Of a stretch of 64,000 nt of DNA, positions 24,984 to 39,900 are shown one piece after another. How positions within the stretch are numbered: position 1 is the stretch's first letter; the number at the start of each line of letters is the position of its first letter. The position numbers and the translations under genes were made by a program. The notes below the pieces were generated by a model, which ran no database searches, had not been told where the DNA came from, and was given only the letters and a program-made list of their open reading frames with translations. Origin of the DNA: Phoenix dactylifera (lineage: Eukaryota > Streptophyta > Magnoliopsida > Arecales > Arecaceae); assembly GCF_009389715.1 (NCBI RefSeq), contig NC_052399.1, forward strand, positions 9,364,585-9,428,584, given 5' to 3'.

Positions 24984-27900
24984 CTACCCAAGCACCTGTT
25001 TAAGTTCTTCAGTTATCTGAGCTCTGCTAGAGGAATCCATCTGTACAAAATGTCCAAAAATCAACTCATCAGTAAACACGGACAGGTTTGGATCGTAATG
25101 ACAATTTCAAGATGTGGGATTTTCATAGATGTAGATGTCGGAGTTTCGAGAATTAATGAATAGAAGAATTATCTGGAACAATATCAAACCATTTTCAACA
25201 AAAAGGAAAAATTTAGTAAGTCTCAGGAAAGGGGCAAAATTTTAGCAAAAATCAAGAGTAATACGTGAAGGTCAACAGTAATTCATGAAAGATTTTTCAT
25301 CAATTCTGTGTAGAATTGAGGAGAAACACCTTTGACCTTTTTTATTAAAAAAAATCCCGAAAAAAAATCAACAGGTCCCGAATTTCACTAGAGCTTTAAA
25401 TAGCATAAATAGCATCGCATAGAAGGCATAACAAAGCATGCTTACCTTGCTGAGGAGTGCAGCAAGACCTTGAGGCAGAGCCTGCAAATCTGAAGCTGAT
25501 TTGCCAAGACTAGAAAGTTGCAAGAGTACCTTTTGAACCCGCAATTCTTCTAGATATTTCTCGAAGTTCTTTGGATCATCCTTCCAAGCAAAGAAAGCAT
25601 CATCATCCTCCCATTTACTGCCAGCCAATTCAGATGGCTCAGAAGCCAAAAACCACTTCTTGATCAATTCCAATGCAGACTTCTGAGACAACTGCTCCCC
25701 AGCAGCATCTCTAACAATCGTTATGAGCGAACACTCAGAAACTCTCCGGTGTAACCTTTTGTAGAAGAAAGAACGGGAGCTCTCCCAATCAACCACCTTT
25801 TTTATTACTCCTTTAGCTGCCATTCTGAGGGAGGTATCATGCAACTCAGCAAACCGTGTGGCTATCTGAGTGTACACAGGCAACAACTGCTTTTCTCGAG
25901 AGATTATTCTCTTCTGGATCAACTCCGCATCACCAGGGTCACCAACTGTCTTTGCTTCCTGAAGCTTTGCTTTGAGACTTACCAGCTCCAGGTCGAGCCT
26001 ACCCATGCACTCAAGAAGCTCCTTAGTTCTGAATTTGATCTCAATCATCCCTTCTGGTTCGAGCACATTGCCCTTAGCTGTCTGTTCAGAATACATCTCG
26101 ATGTGATCTGGATTGATCTTGCTGTCCACGACAACCCATGCTCCCCCACGAAGCTCTCCAGTCATTGGAATGTACACAAAGACAGGTTGCTTGTATGTCC
26201 TCAAATTTTCAACAATGGTGGACCCTGCCTGAAGGATCCCTTCAAAAAGATCTCTCTGCCCACCTGAAAAACCTCTCCAGTTAGCAAGTATGAATAGTGG
26301 GAGTTCTTCACGGTTAAAATCTAACAACGCCTGAGATGTTTTGGTGGCAGAGTCAGGGAACCAAACTTGTCCCGCCTGTGGGACAATCCGTTCCTGAGAA
26401 TCAAGCTGACCAGGGTCTGCAGGGATGACTTGCATCATAGTCTGAGTTTCAACAGCTACAATTCCAACAGGGATACCACCAAGCCTCGCCCTTCCTGTAA
26501 CCACTGTCTTTGCCCAACCTTCCAGTGTCTCTATGAAGCTATCTCTGTCAAAGATACCCCCTAACCACCTGCCACTGCCATCCTGAATGCCGCAAATAGC
26601 TGCCCGGGGATCACATGAGTTCTCAGGGAAGTATTCAACTGGCCGAACAGGTGGGTCCAAGGATCTCGATATAGGAAGAGGCCCACCAATGAAAGGAGGA
26701 ATGTAGCTCAGCCATTTCAGAATTGCTGAAATACCTTCAAGATCGTCTGATACAGTAAGATGAACAACCCCATTTGTTGCCATGATTTTTGGGCCACCCA
26801 ATTGCATGTGGGAGCTGTACACTTCCCGCCCGAGAAGCTTGTTCAGTGCTGAAAACCCAGTGAGGATTATAGGCTGATCCAGACGTTGAATGCACCTCAT
26901 GCCAAGCCGAGCAAGATAAGCTCCAATGCCCACTGTTCTTCCTGTCACATAGGTCAGAGTAAATGTCTCCTTGTAAGCCCTTGAATAAGCACCAGCAATG
27001 GCACCACTTCCAGTTAAGTTCTCAACTCCCAAACCATCCTCTTTTCCTACAATGGTGTCTATGATCCATCTACTTTCACCATTTTCTAGTTTCACCTCAT
27101 GTGCTATTACAGATGAGCCAATACGTGCATAATCTTCAGGGGTCAGATAAATGTAATGAAAGCCACGTTCAGGACTCAACTCATCGGACCAACCCACACG
27201 AAAGCAAGCTTTTACTTCTTCTGCTACCCCAATCCTAGCACCAGAGTTTGCTGCCAAGTAGATCAGAGGAAGTTTCTTGTCACAGGACAGATTGGTAACT
27301 GCATAAAAGAATGCATCTTCCCTAGGACCAAAAGACCCTGCTTTGAAGGTCACATCATTAGCCACAACTATAATTTTCCTTCCACTGGGGAATTCTGGTG
27401 TCGAAATCTCCATGATCCAAGCTATCATGCCGACATCATTGAGACCTGGAGAACGCTCCACAGGAACTAGAGGAGTACCCCATGCTCCATTTTTGTCCGC
27501 AAACATGAGTTCTGTAACTTTAAGAATATCTTTGCTGTCCTTGGCTTTCGCATTACCTGAATCATAGGATGCCCATGACACTCGTAGTGCTGTTTCAAAT
27601 GCCTGAAAAAACATTACTCTAAATTTAGGATGATTAAGCAGAGAAACTGATGCTAACTCACATATATGCAATACAACTAATTGAAATCAGAATAACATAA
27701 TGAAGGAATGAGAGTTTCACCAGTGGAAAATCATAACAGTAAGTAGTGTTGTTCTTCCTTGCTGCTAAACGTTTTCGATCAATGACACTTAGAGGCTGAT
27801 ATCTTGCAGTCAATGGCACACCATGCAAAGGACCAGATACAGATGTGGCAGAATGGTAGTAGACCAGTTCATGTGATTTACTGTCCTCTACTTCTCGGTA

Positions 27901-30900
27901 GATCTGTAAAAAGAAATCAACTTGATTGCTCAGTTTCAAAAGAAGGAAAAGATGAAGTAACATATATTCCTGTGACAGATAATATCTAGTTCAATTATCT
28001 GTAGAACTATCTCCTTAAGATGACGCATTGATAAGGTTCAAAATTATATCTAGTAGCTTGTATTCACCAAAAATTAGTCCCATAAACATAAATTAGACTT
28101 ACATGTATGGTACATGTATGACCAGTAACATTGGTCACTATAATTCTCCAAGCACCACTAGCGAGTCCAATAGAATCCAGCCAAAGCTTCACTTCCCACT
28201 CACAAACAGCAAGACGATGCATCCGTACACCAACCAATTCATGAATTTTTACAAACATTTCTTCCAGGATTGTACAGATAGTAAATTCCTCCCGACCATC
28301 ATTTACATCCACGGTCCTGGACAAAATTTGTGAACATTGACCTTACATGATTGTAATGAAGTGATAATCAACTAATTCTTTTCAGGTGAATTACTGAAAT
28401 TTGTAAAAGATACAAGATAGAATAAGATGATTCTCAAGGAAAAGAAAAAGAAGACTATTTATTACCACATACAACCTTAAAATGCTGAGAGAGAGGAGAA
28501 GAAGAAGAAAAAAAATGACTGTATATATGATGCTTACCTTGAAACTGGCATGAGATCAAAAAGCTGTTGTTCTCGTAAGATGCACAGATACATGTGTGAA
28601 TGGTCTGATCTGATGGTTGCATTATGCACATGTAATTCTAATTCTTCCAATGCTGCCATTAATGATCTCAAAATACTAATTGATGCAAACGGTAAATGAG
28701 ATTGTGCACAAATTATTTCACTGTCAAGGACTTCACTCGATGAAAATCCATTGGTCATGTTGGGTTGTCTCACAAGTGTCCTCAGGAACATCCTCTGGAC
28801 GGGTGCCTTGGGGTCTAGGACAGTGTACAAGTGCCACTGGCGATCCCGGGATGACGTGTACTGTATGTTTTTGTAGCCTTTCAGCTTGTCCTAAGGTTGC
28901 AAACATTATTTTAGTAAGTAATCTAAAAGACAGGGATGGAAAAAGTATAGAACATTAATGGATAAATATGGTTACTGACTAATTCAAGAAATGTAGAAAG
29001 AGGAGGTTCCAAGTGACGAAGCAGAGGTTCTTCCTCGTAATAGAGCTTTTCAGCTGACCAGTGGAAGGAGTGGCGCATAGGTGCTCGGCCTTCATCCCTC
29101 TGTATAATACAGCTAATAACTCTGACCCCTGCTTCATGAAGACCAGAACTTAAGGAGTTGTCTTTCAAAATCTTGGCCAACTTGTTTATTCTTTCCTGGG
29201 CCTGATCCTCATCACCACTGCCAAAAAATCAAAGCAAACTTGAATATCGATTAGGAAATTCCTGTTAATATTTAAAATAAAATCCTTCCTAATCAGAATA
29301 TATGCAAAAGATCTTAATTAAAAAACAACATTAAATTGCAGCTACTTATAAAAGAAGATAATTGAAAGAAGTTAACTAACCTATCCTGAAGTGTACTCAT
29401 TTGGTTATTAATGCCAACCAATGCAACATGCAACATATTGCCTTGAGTAGCATGCTCTGGTAGCCCATTTGAGAATGGTTCATTGTCGGATTTGGAATTT
29501 AAACAATGTGTAGTCTCTTTCAATGCAGCACTGATTGCTGTTGGCAGAAACTGAAGGGATTTGATGATAACCATGGTCCCCCATCTCTTCTCACAATGTT
29601 TCTCTACCAATGGCTTACCGGGTATTGGATCTTCAGGCCCATTTCTTTTCTCGATATGTTCTTCAGAGAATTCCCACAGAGCAACTAGACCAGATCTGTG
29701 CCATTGCATCCGCACACTTCCCTTGACAAGGTAGGGCTGGAAAACATGTCTTAAGTTACATTTAGAACAAAGAGACGTAATATTGTCAACAATATCTAAA
29801 TTTTAAGAGAAAAAGAAAGGCTTTTTTATATATTAAAGTAGTACCTGGTATAATCTACGTATGTATGTCTCAACAACTCTCCTTTGAAGTGTAGGATCAC
29901 TGTGATCAAACAAAGCCACAAGGGCATCCTCAACGGCCAAAGGAGCACTAACAAGATCCTCCATCCGCTCATTGATGGCACTTTTCCTCCTAGGTGTAGA
30001 TACACGTTCCCCTTCTTCTGTAAACATCTCTAACTCTGAAAGGCTTCTGGCAATGCTTGTACGGAGTTCACTAAGTTTAGTTTGCTCAAGAAGTTGACTT
30101 GCTTTTAGTGCCAACTGCAGCAATCAGATTCATAATATGCATGTTGTTAAGGGTGGACTGTTTCCTACTCAAAAGAAAGGAAATATTTCAACAAAAATTT
30201 TATAGATATCAGCCAGATTTATAGACCTCAGAGTATGTTGTGTGATTAAGAGCAGAAAAACGAATCAATTGGTCCCTGTAGGCAGCAGGGTTTGGGTAAA
30301 CCAGTGCTTCCATAAGTCGTAGTATCAACTTGTTTTTTCTCCTGACACCCTTCAAGACAATGGTATAAACTACTCATCAATGCAAACGTTAATATCTACA
30401 AACCAATCAACATAAGAATATGTATGTTACAATACAATCATCATAGAACACAAGAATGATAGCAGAAAATAACTGGTTTAAACAGACCCTAATCAAGCAT
30501 TACCTGATGGGACAACACTATGTCAACAACTTTTAAGAGATCCTTCGTGTGCTGAAGCCGGAGACGTTCTATGACATCAGCCTATGTATCAAGCAAAAGA
30601 TCATAAGGTCTCGCATTAAGAAATTTTATTTCAAAGATTCTTATTGTTCCTGCTAGATATAAAGGCTGAATTTGTATGTATGGAAATCTTGAATGAAAAA
30701 AAAATGATGTCAATTTTAGTAATGTTTCATATAAAATGATACAAGAACAAATGCAGCAGTTCGTAATAAAATGGTATCTTGTGATAAAAACAATTACCTG
30801 AATGTTATCACTGAATAGTTCTTCAACAGATAGGTACTCCTCAAAAAGAGATCGCACAATCACACGAGCATGGCTTTCTCGTCCACCCTCATATGACTTG

Positions 30901-33900
30901 ACGAGACTCATCAGAGGCTCCACCAGTCTCTCATGTGTGGCCTTTTCTTTCTCAGTGCAGGATAAGAGATGAGCCTGCAAGAAGGCATATCAAGTAAAGG
31001 CATTGTCAAACTTCAACTCAAAATAACCAGGATGGACACGAGAAATTAATCTAAGGGTTCACCAACCTCAAGAACTCCCCTCAGTAACCTTGCAGGGAAA
31101 TCAATATTCATCTGACAAATTGAGATTGTTTCATCCAGCTGCATTGGATGTGTGATAATTAAATATTACCTCATCTCCACAGTTAATAAAAACCAAGAAA
31201 AAAGTGATAAAGAAAAGGAAAAGAAAATCTTGTCAACTGTAATTATGTAAATTCTAAATTGTAAACGGACCTCATTCCTGAGATCTTTTGGCAGGCGAGT
31301 AGCCAAGACAGACATGGTCTCTTGCCACTGTAGAAAAGGAAGCTCAGGACTGTCTAGACAGTTTAGCAAATCTTGCACAACCTGATAATTGTATGGATGA
31401 TCAGAATTGCTCAAAAAATTATAAATGACCATACAAACTAGAAGTTACATAGATCAGTAAAATGCTTAAGCAGGATAGTGTTTGCGCCAATGCAAGCATA
31501 ACATCTTATATCAATGTCATTGCAGTCAAAGTCCTTGTTGTCTATCAGGAAAATACATAAGCAGCTGAAAATAACCTTAACAATGGCAGATGTGCATGGC
31601 AACAGGAAGCTGGTGTTGTTCTAGTCACCTACTTTTAATGCACCATATAAGATAAGTTAATTGAGTTCTATTTCAGATTGCTCATTATTTTAGCAACAGA
31701 AGGACCAGATTCAATTAGAAGGGAGACAGCACTTTGAGTCTATGATTGCTATTGTTTAGAATTTTATTACTTACCAGTTACCAGGGATCATTGAGCCGAC
31801 CCAAACCAGGCAATTCAGCTCATGCCAAACCATACCAACGCCGGTTCGAGACGGTTCAATCCTCAAGTTGGTTCAGTCACGCAATTATAAATAATCAGCT
31901 CCCTTTCGATGGTTCTCTCTTTTTCGACTTTGCTCTCCACTCTCTTTCAATGGGATAATTCGCAACTTCGCATCTTCACCCCCCCCCCCCCCCCCAACCC
32001 GGCCGTTCGAGAGCTGCTCATCAGCAAGCTACCAGGCCACCTTCCACCATGCACTCTTCCCTCTTCACCGGTAAGCCTCTCTCTCTCTCTCTCTCCGCGC
32101 TAGGTTCAGCCCTCGAACCCGTATCTTTATAGGCCCATGGCCACTCTCTCTCAGGGATGAAGGCCGTCAGGGACCATCATCATTGTCACAGCCTCTCTCC
32201 ATCATTGTCATCCGGTCCCGGATCTGGCCCCCTCTGTCACTACAGGATAAGATGAAGGCCTTCTCCTCTGGATGCAGACCTCTACAGCCCAGGTGAGTCC
32301 CCCCTTCTCTCCCTCCTCTCTCTCTCTCTCCCCCGCTCCCTTTCCTTTCTCTCCCCCCTCCCTCTCCCTCCCTCTCCTTCTTCCTCTCCAACCCTCTACC
32401 TCTCCCTCCCTCTGCTTCCATACACCATGGTTTGGTACGGTACGAACTGGTTCCATATTGTACCGATCACTAGCCAACACGTCTGTCGGTACCGGTTCTG
32501 CCAACATTGAACATTACTTTATTGTAGAAGTGCCAATAATTTTTGTGACATAGGCAATGCATATTTCACTAGCATGGAATGTTATAATTCAATAGCCAAA
32601 GATCCAGGATTTTTCTGGCACAAAGTTAAGAAGAGATTATAAAGCCTAAGCAAATACAATTAGTGGAACTTCATTTATTTCCTGAACACCACATGATGGA
32701 AGGATGACAAATATTGTGATTCTTATTTGATGTAAAAAATTAAGGTATGAAGCAATATCATGAAAAACAGATCCAATCAACAATTTAAATTCCATCCAAC
32801 AATATATATACACATATCATGCAAGAAGTTAATTCCAAAAAAGTTGACATACAAGACAGAAATCTAAACTTATTCAAGTACATTAAACTAGTTAGAACTA
32901 ATATTTCTTATCAGAAACCATCTAGAAGTAACCAAAAGAATAAACATTTAAACAAGAAAAAGGAAAAACTAAAGTTTATTTTTTTATGGTTTCTGGTGCT
33001 TACTTCATTGATGTTATGTTCATAGCCTGCAAGAATCATCCGCGCAGCATTCAAACTTGCAGCACATCTTTGGTGAACTTTGCCAGAAACTGCAGTTGGG
33101 GGACCCAGTTTTGGAAATGTGCCATGAAATGGCTCAGCTCTTCTAACAGCTGACAGGTCATCCAGATCCAGCCTTGCTATAAGATCACCAGCCTGAAACA
33201 AAATTATAGCGTTGCCTATTTTGGATATTGGTCTTAGAATTATGAAAAAGTCTAAGAGCAGATTAACAAAAGATATAAGTTACCTGCATTGCCTGGCCTT
33301 CCGACATCACAAAATGAATAACTCCAGAAGCAGGCAATAGAAGTGGCATGCACATCTTCATTACCTCAACCTCCGCATATGGTTCGTCAGTGTCAACATG
33401 AGCACCATCAGGAACCAAGAAGCGAAGCAGCTTGCATGGTGTCTCAGCCACCAATTTGGATGGATCATGATCATTCTGAAAGAAGAGAGAATTATTTTCC
33501 ATGTCTTGTTAAGCACTACTGAAGAAGATGTTTTCCATCAAAAGTACTTGCAAGTTGATCTTTGCTGGACGTGCAAGCCAACAACATCCAAAAGTTACAT
33601 GTAACACAAAAGTCAACATCAAAAGTAACCAGTTATCAGCATAATGTATCAAGAAATTCATATAGTTATTATGCAGCATTTTGAAAGCCATCATCTGACT
33701 AAACCTTTCAAATAAACCCTAAGACACAATGTGTTTGGATTGTGAAATGACCCTAAATATGCACCTAGTCAATTTGGTGAACAAAAAGAAAAAAAAAACA
33801 GATAAAGTTGGTTGCATGATTGATTTGATCCTCAAGTGATAGTGAATTGTAGTTCCTAAGGCACATGCACTACAGATCCACGCCTGTAAGCCCACTGTAA

Positions 33901-36900
33901 GTTAAGTTCAGGAACTGGCATTTACTGTTGCAAATAAGAAATTTAAGTAGTCAATAAAAGATTTTTTTTTGTGTTTTTGATATTGGAGAGTACTATAACA
34001 AGCATAAATATCAAGAACAGGGAAAGCATAACAATTACCATGAAGATAAGGCTTGACTTATGAATAAAGTTCATTATAAGATATTGCAAAGAATACAGAA
34101 TATAAGGGTTGGACCATCCAGGAGTGGCAGAAACATGGAATAAGTGCCAATCAGCACCACAAGACACAGCATACTATGTACCTTGCTATCACCTTACTGG
34201 CAAATGGCACTAACATAGTATCAGCAGCATTCCTATATCTGGAAAACCACCACATCAATGTAAGCCAAGCATTGGCACAACTTGACACAGCATACTACAT
34301 ACAGTAGCACTGCCAAGCAGGCACAACACCAGCATGTGATACTTCAATCCATGGGGAGATGTACATGTACTAATGGAAAAATGTTATTCGTACACTAAGA
34401 GGAGGAAGATACAAAATGTCTAGCGCTCACAGTAGACAAAAATCTCCTTTAATTCATTACAAATGCATGAAAAATATGAATATTTGTAACACAAATCAGT
34501 GTCTTCATTGTTTTCCTTCATTCCAGTGGGAGTAATATCTCTTGTAAGTTGGGCCAAGGTTACTTTTAACTGTCTTTTCTTATAAACATGTATTGTTTGT
34601 AGTATTTTACATTAGCATCGAAGTTTAGAAATTTAATGTTAAATAAAGTAACAGCACACCATAAGCCATTTGGTGACATATGCCAAGGTACACTTGCAAT
34701 TTTCGTTGAAGATAAGTTGCCCAAGAGATTTAGAGAATATGTATGGACTTCTTTCTAATAACTTGATTATATCGAAGAAATATAAGAGGATGATTATGTT
34801 TACCTGTAACAAGCATGTCCTCCCATCAATAAGAAGGCGAGTACCAGCAGCCTCTTCTTCAGCATATATCACATGACTGTTTGCATCCAACTGTACAAAA
34901 TTACACCCATTTGAATAGTTAAACACCTAAACAAGGTGCTAACCTAGATAATGTGGTAATAGACAGCCTTCATTTACAAAAAAAAGGTCTACTTGCAACT
35001 ATTGTGAAATTCAAATGTAACCTTGATGACGAGCAAATTATTTTCTTATTTTTCACAGCTCAACTAGGCAGATTTGCAAGAGATTGTTGTAAAGAAAGCA
35101 GAAAATTGCACCATGGGATCACAAAGTCATTACACACTTTTGAAGACAACAAAGCATGCTGATTATTTAAAACACATTATGTTCTGTTTACATGATTGAG
35201 GTTATCCTATGCAAAAACTTCCAAAAAGATATTAAAAAGAAAGCTATTTTCTGCTGCATTTGCAAAATATTATCAGCCATGGTTATTCTCGGCCTTTTTG
35301 CTCACATGAAGTTAATATATCCAAAAAATATCAACACAACAACTTCCCCTTCAACTTGATCTTATAAAAGTTATATCAACTTAACAACAGAAATCCCTTC
35401 ATTTTAGAGAACAAGATCACCATCCTACAAACCTCACAAATAAAATTATAAATATATTAATAACCCTATAAATTTTTATCAGGAGATCCAAATAATAGGA
35501 GAATTTTGCTGATTAAGAATTCTGAAAACATGACCTATAATAGCTTTAGTAGGATACCACACATTTATACACCACTATACATTTCCAATTAATTATGAGC
35601 TTTCACCCTTACAAGTCTGAATAACTGAGAGCTGTATAGATGGTTGCCAGAACGATCGCAAAGAAAATTTTAGCACTAACATTGTAAATTAGCATAGAAA
35701 TTTAGCTCAGTGGCTCCTGGTGGTGAGCACCAAAGTTTATTATAGTGGTAGCATATGATATTGAGAAAATAGGGAGCAGGGTCAAGTAGAAAGCTTGCCT
35801 GCATCAGAAGACCACCATCACGCAATGTATGAACTTCTGCTTCAACCTCTGATCCATTCATGCTTAACCTGTAGCTACCAGGTCCACCCCTTACCATTTC
35901 AATCTAAGAAAAAATTTCAATAAATTAAGAATGAAGAAGTTCCCCAGAATTTAACTTCCACATGCTTAGAAAATGGTAAAAGACTTTTCAGGCCAAAGGT
36001 ATAGTTAAGATACCGTATATTTGTTTCCTTCAATATTCAAAGTGACATGGGAATTAACGAGTGATATGTGCTGCAATCAACATTACTGAGTCACTTGATC
36101 AAGTTTTGAAAGAGAGAGAAAGAGAGAGAGAGAGAGCTCAAAGGCCAAAATTTCTTTATTCCAATCCTGGATGCAGTGAAGTGCATTACCTTGGGTGGAA
36201 TTTGACCTTTGCCAAGGTAACCAACATAGTCCGAAACCATGGCTGCACTGCTTGTTGATGCTTTCTGTATTTATAAACCATAAGAAAGCAGATTAGAAAG
36301 ACAAAGCATACCATCTGACTACATAAATGAGAGTCAAGCCACCATAATATAGTTTAGATTAACTATGCTTACATAGAGAGCTCCTCCAACAACAGAGAGA
36401 TACCAAGGAGGCCTCTCAGCTCTAACTCGCATAGCAATTCTGCTGTCCAGCCAACCAGTATGGATCTTATTGTCTCTGTATTCTGAAGCCTGAAAGGGAA
36501 GGACATGAGAACTGCACTATAAATTTGCATAGTCGGTAATCTCACAAGATAGACTAAATAACTTACATGTAAGAGATCTATGGTGTAATCAACATTTGTG
36601 TGGATCTCTCCCCTTATTTGAATCTCTTTTAGCCCAAGGACCATATTAGCTATTGCTAAAGCTCTAGACTCCCCAAAAGCAAAAACATGCCCTAGGAAGA
36701 GAAGAGAAATTTAACAACAAGCAATATCAAGAGCTTTACAAGAATCTAGCAATCTGGTCGTTCTAAAGGATATATACCAAATTGGGAATCAGAGAACTCA
36801 TGAATGCCACCTCCAGACTGCAAATTACAAAAAATGCTCATTAGTTAGTCACACGGAACAAGAAGAATATACCGCAAACATTAGAGTACATAGTTTCACC

Positions 36901-39900
36901 AGGATGTTCAATCAAATAGCCATAGTTCCATTATAATAGTGCAGCAAATCTTATTGGTGGATAATCATAATTAGAAGAATAAGATAATTTTATTAGTCAT
37001 TGCAGTAGTAGTTGTTTTTGCTATTTTTATTCTTATATACAATGTTTCATAGTAATAACCATATCAATCTGTGTAATTGATTCAAAGAAAAATATTCACT
37101 GCATCTGTCTGTATTAAACACATACGAGGCCATGTTTACATTTGTCTTTTTAGCAGAAGAAACAACAGGGTTCATTCTGATGCAATCAAACCAACCAAAG
37201 CATTGGTTAAAGAATATACCTTCACAGAGAAGTATGCCCATACATTTGGTTTGCTTTTGAAACTTAGTTCCTGCAATAATCAAATTAGATGTAAGCAGGC
37301 ACCACAAGCATCATGTCATATTTTGCAAAATCTCACCTGCACTTTCCCACTAGTAGGCTTGAAACCATCATCTGGATCCTCGCTAGTTACCCGTACAGCT
37401 ACACAGTGACCTTTTGGCCTTACAGATTCTGCTTTATCGAAATCAAATGGAGTTGCAGAAATTGATGTCTTTCTCCAAGCGTCATACCCTCCACCATGGT
37501 TCATTCCATAAAAGCGCCTAATTTCTATATACGGGAAGCACAATGGCATACAAGGAAGCAGGTTAGACAGCAAATTAATGTATAAGAGATATTCTGCCAA
37601 AAACCAATAAAATGAAATTATCATACCTGGAATTTGCCAAAGAGGTATTCCCATCCCCACTGCAACTTGAGCTGCTGGCAAATTTATTTCAGCTATCCAC
37701 TCAGTTACGGGATGCTCCACCTGAAAAGGACCAATATTGAGAAGGCAAGAAAGAAATTGAATGAGCCAAATGTCACTGCTAATTGCAAACAAAAAAACAA
37801 AAAAAACCAACCTGTAATCGTGGGTTGAGTTCTAGGAAATAGTATTCACCAGTTTCCATGCTGTAAAGATACTCAACAGTCGCAGCACCAACATAGCCCA
37901 CACACTTAGCAAGCCTCCTCGCTGCCTGCTCAAGTTGTTTCACAGTCTCAGGAGATGCCACTGTGATTGGGCCCTCCTCTATAATCTGTTGGATATTAAC
38001 TGTCAATGTTTATTCAAGGAGTTCATGTAATAGCCAGTACAAGAAATTTATGTTATACGTAAGGTAAATGATTGTTCTTCAAGAAATATATTACATAGAT
38101 GTCAGATGAATCAAAACAAAGAAACTCAAGAACGGACAGTTAGAAAATAAAGGAATGTGTGCAGAATTACAATTGATGCCCCATCTGAATTCATATAACA
38201 AAGACAACAAACTCTGGTTACAGATATTGTAAAGCTCCAAAAGATCAGGAGAGAAGTGCTGAGAAATTAATTGATGAAAGCTTGCCTTTTGATGCCGTCT
38301 TTGTACGCTACAATCTCGACTGTGCAGAGCAGCCACATTACCATATTGGTCACAAAGTAACTGAACTTCTAGATGCCGGCTCTACAAGAGGAATCCAAAT
38401 GTCAAAAAGATGTTGGATTAGATACTGCAGCTAAAAAGCAAGCACAGTAAGTCATATTTTCATCCTGTAAGAAAAGGTGTGTACTTTTTATCACGAGTTT
38501 AACATACTATAAACAACATTAGATATCAGAACTATCAATTCAAAACATAAATGCATTGCATGGATGCATACATGTATGCATGGATGCATGTATCGCTTAC
38601 TTTATATAACAATATTCACCCACAAGTTTCTATTATGTTAGCTCAATATTAGAAGGTAGATGTATTCCAATTTCTACATATTTAACAGATGAAAGGAGAA
38701 GGCATATGAGTTGAGCACCAGATGACTCAAGGCACTGGAAGAGTCATAAATCAGAGAAATAGGAATGGTTAATAGTTAAAGTTCCAAAGTTTAGAATGTT
38801 GAAAATGATCTCACCTGTGATGCAACCTTCATAATGAATATTGGTGAACCGGGAACTTCACCTTGCACTTGTTTGAACAATGCTCTGACGTCATCATCAT
38901 TATGAACCTGCAAAATTAATAAGAGTTAATCAAATTTGATCTATACATTTGCACGGCAACAAGTATCTTGCACACATAATGCTTAAAAATAAACATGAAA
39001 GAAACTACAAGAAGTAATTATGAAAATGTGCTCTGGCAACTCTGTTTACCACTTAGTGTAAAGCAGTTTCTTTCAGACTACATTAGGATCAAAAAGGAAA
39101 AAAAAAACTTCTTCACTATTCTTATAGTAATCACGATGACATAGCTTTCATATTATCGCTCAGAACAAGGTTTTAAAACTCAGATTTGGTTTCGGTTTAC
39201 GTCCCCTGAGTTGAATTTCAATTTCCACAGTTATGGTGGTTTCAGCAGCTTTGCTCCATGTTTTGGGGTTTTGGTCAAAAGAGTTAGAAAATTACCATAA
39301 AAAGAAAAAAAAATAAAATAATTAAAAAATCAAGATAAGTTATTTCATATATAAATTTGTGTTTAAGCTGTTTAGGATCATAGTTTGCGTAATAAGGCTA
39401 GTTCCAGGCAGAAACTATGTTGGAGCTTAGTGTCTCATACTAAACTTTCGACTCTTGATAAATGTGTTCTATTTTCCTACACTTTTCCCTAACTTATGTA
39501 ATCTACCTACACTTTTCTTTATTTTTTGTGTAGATTTTCCACATCTATTCATGTATTTGTATTATATTAAACTTTTCCCAATGCATATTTCATTCTATTT
39601 CATTTTAATAACTAGTCTAAATGAGGAAAAACCCATTGTTCATTTTTTTTCTATTTTAAACTCACCTAAGCAAGGTAAAACCCATCCAAGCATATTCAGT
39701 TCTATTCATTTAAATAACTTCAAAATAGAAAACCCATCTAAGCATATCTCATTTTATTTCATTTATAACCCATTTAAGCAAGAAAATGCCCATTTGAGGA
39801 TATTTTATTCTATTTCATGTCACTAACCCATCTAAGCCAACCATCACATATTAATAAATCATCTAAGCAAAACAAAAGGTATATGCATGTTGCATTCTCT

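Noticed and set aside
25839..26267. Plus-strand frame of 142 codons
   Set aside because: Antisense shadow of the ACC1 carboxyltransferase exon.
31909..32507. Frames in the CT/C-rich part of the ACC1 intron insert
   Set aside because: They arise from simple repeats and lie inside an intron between well-supported exons.
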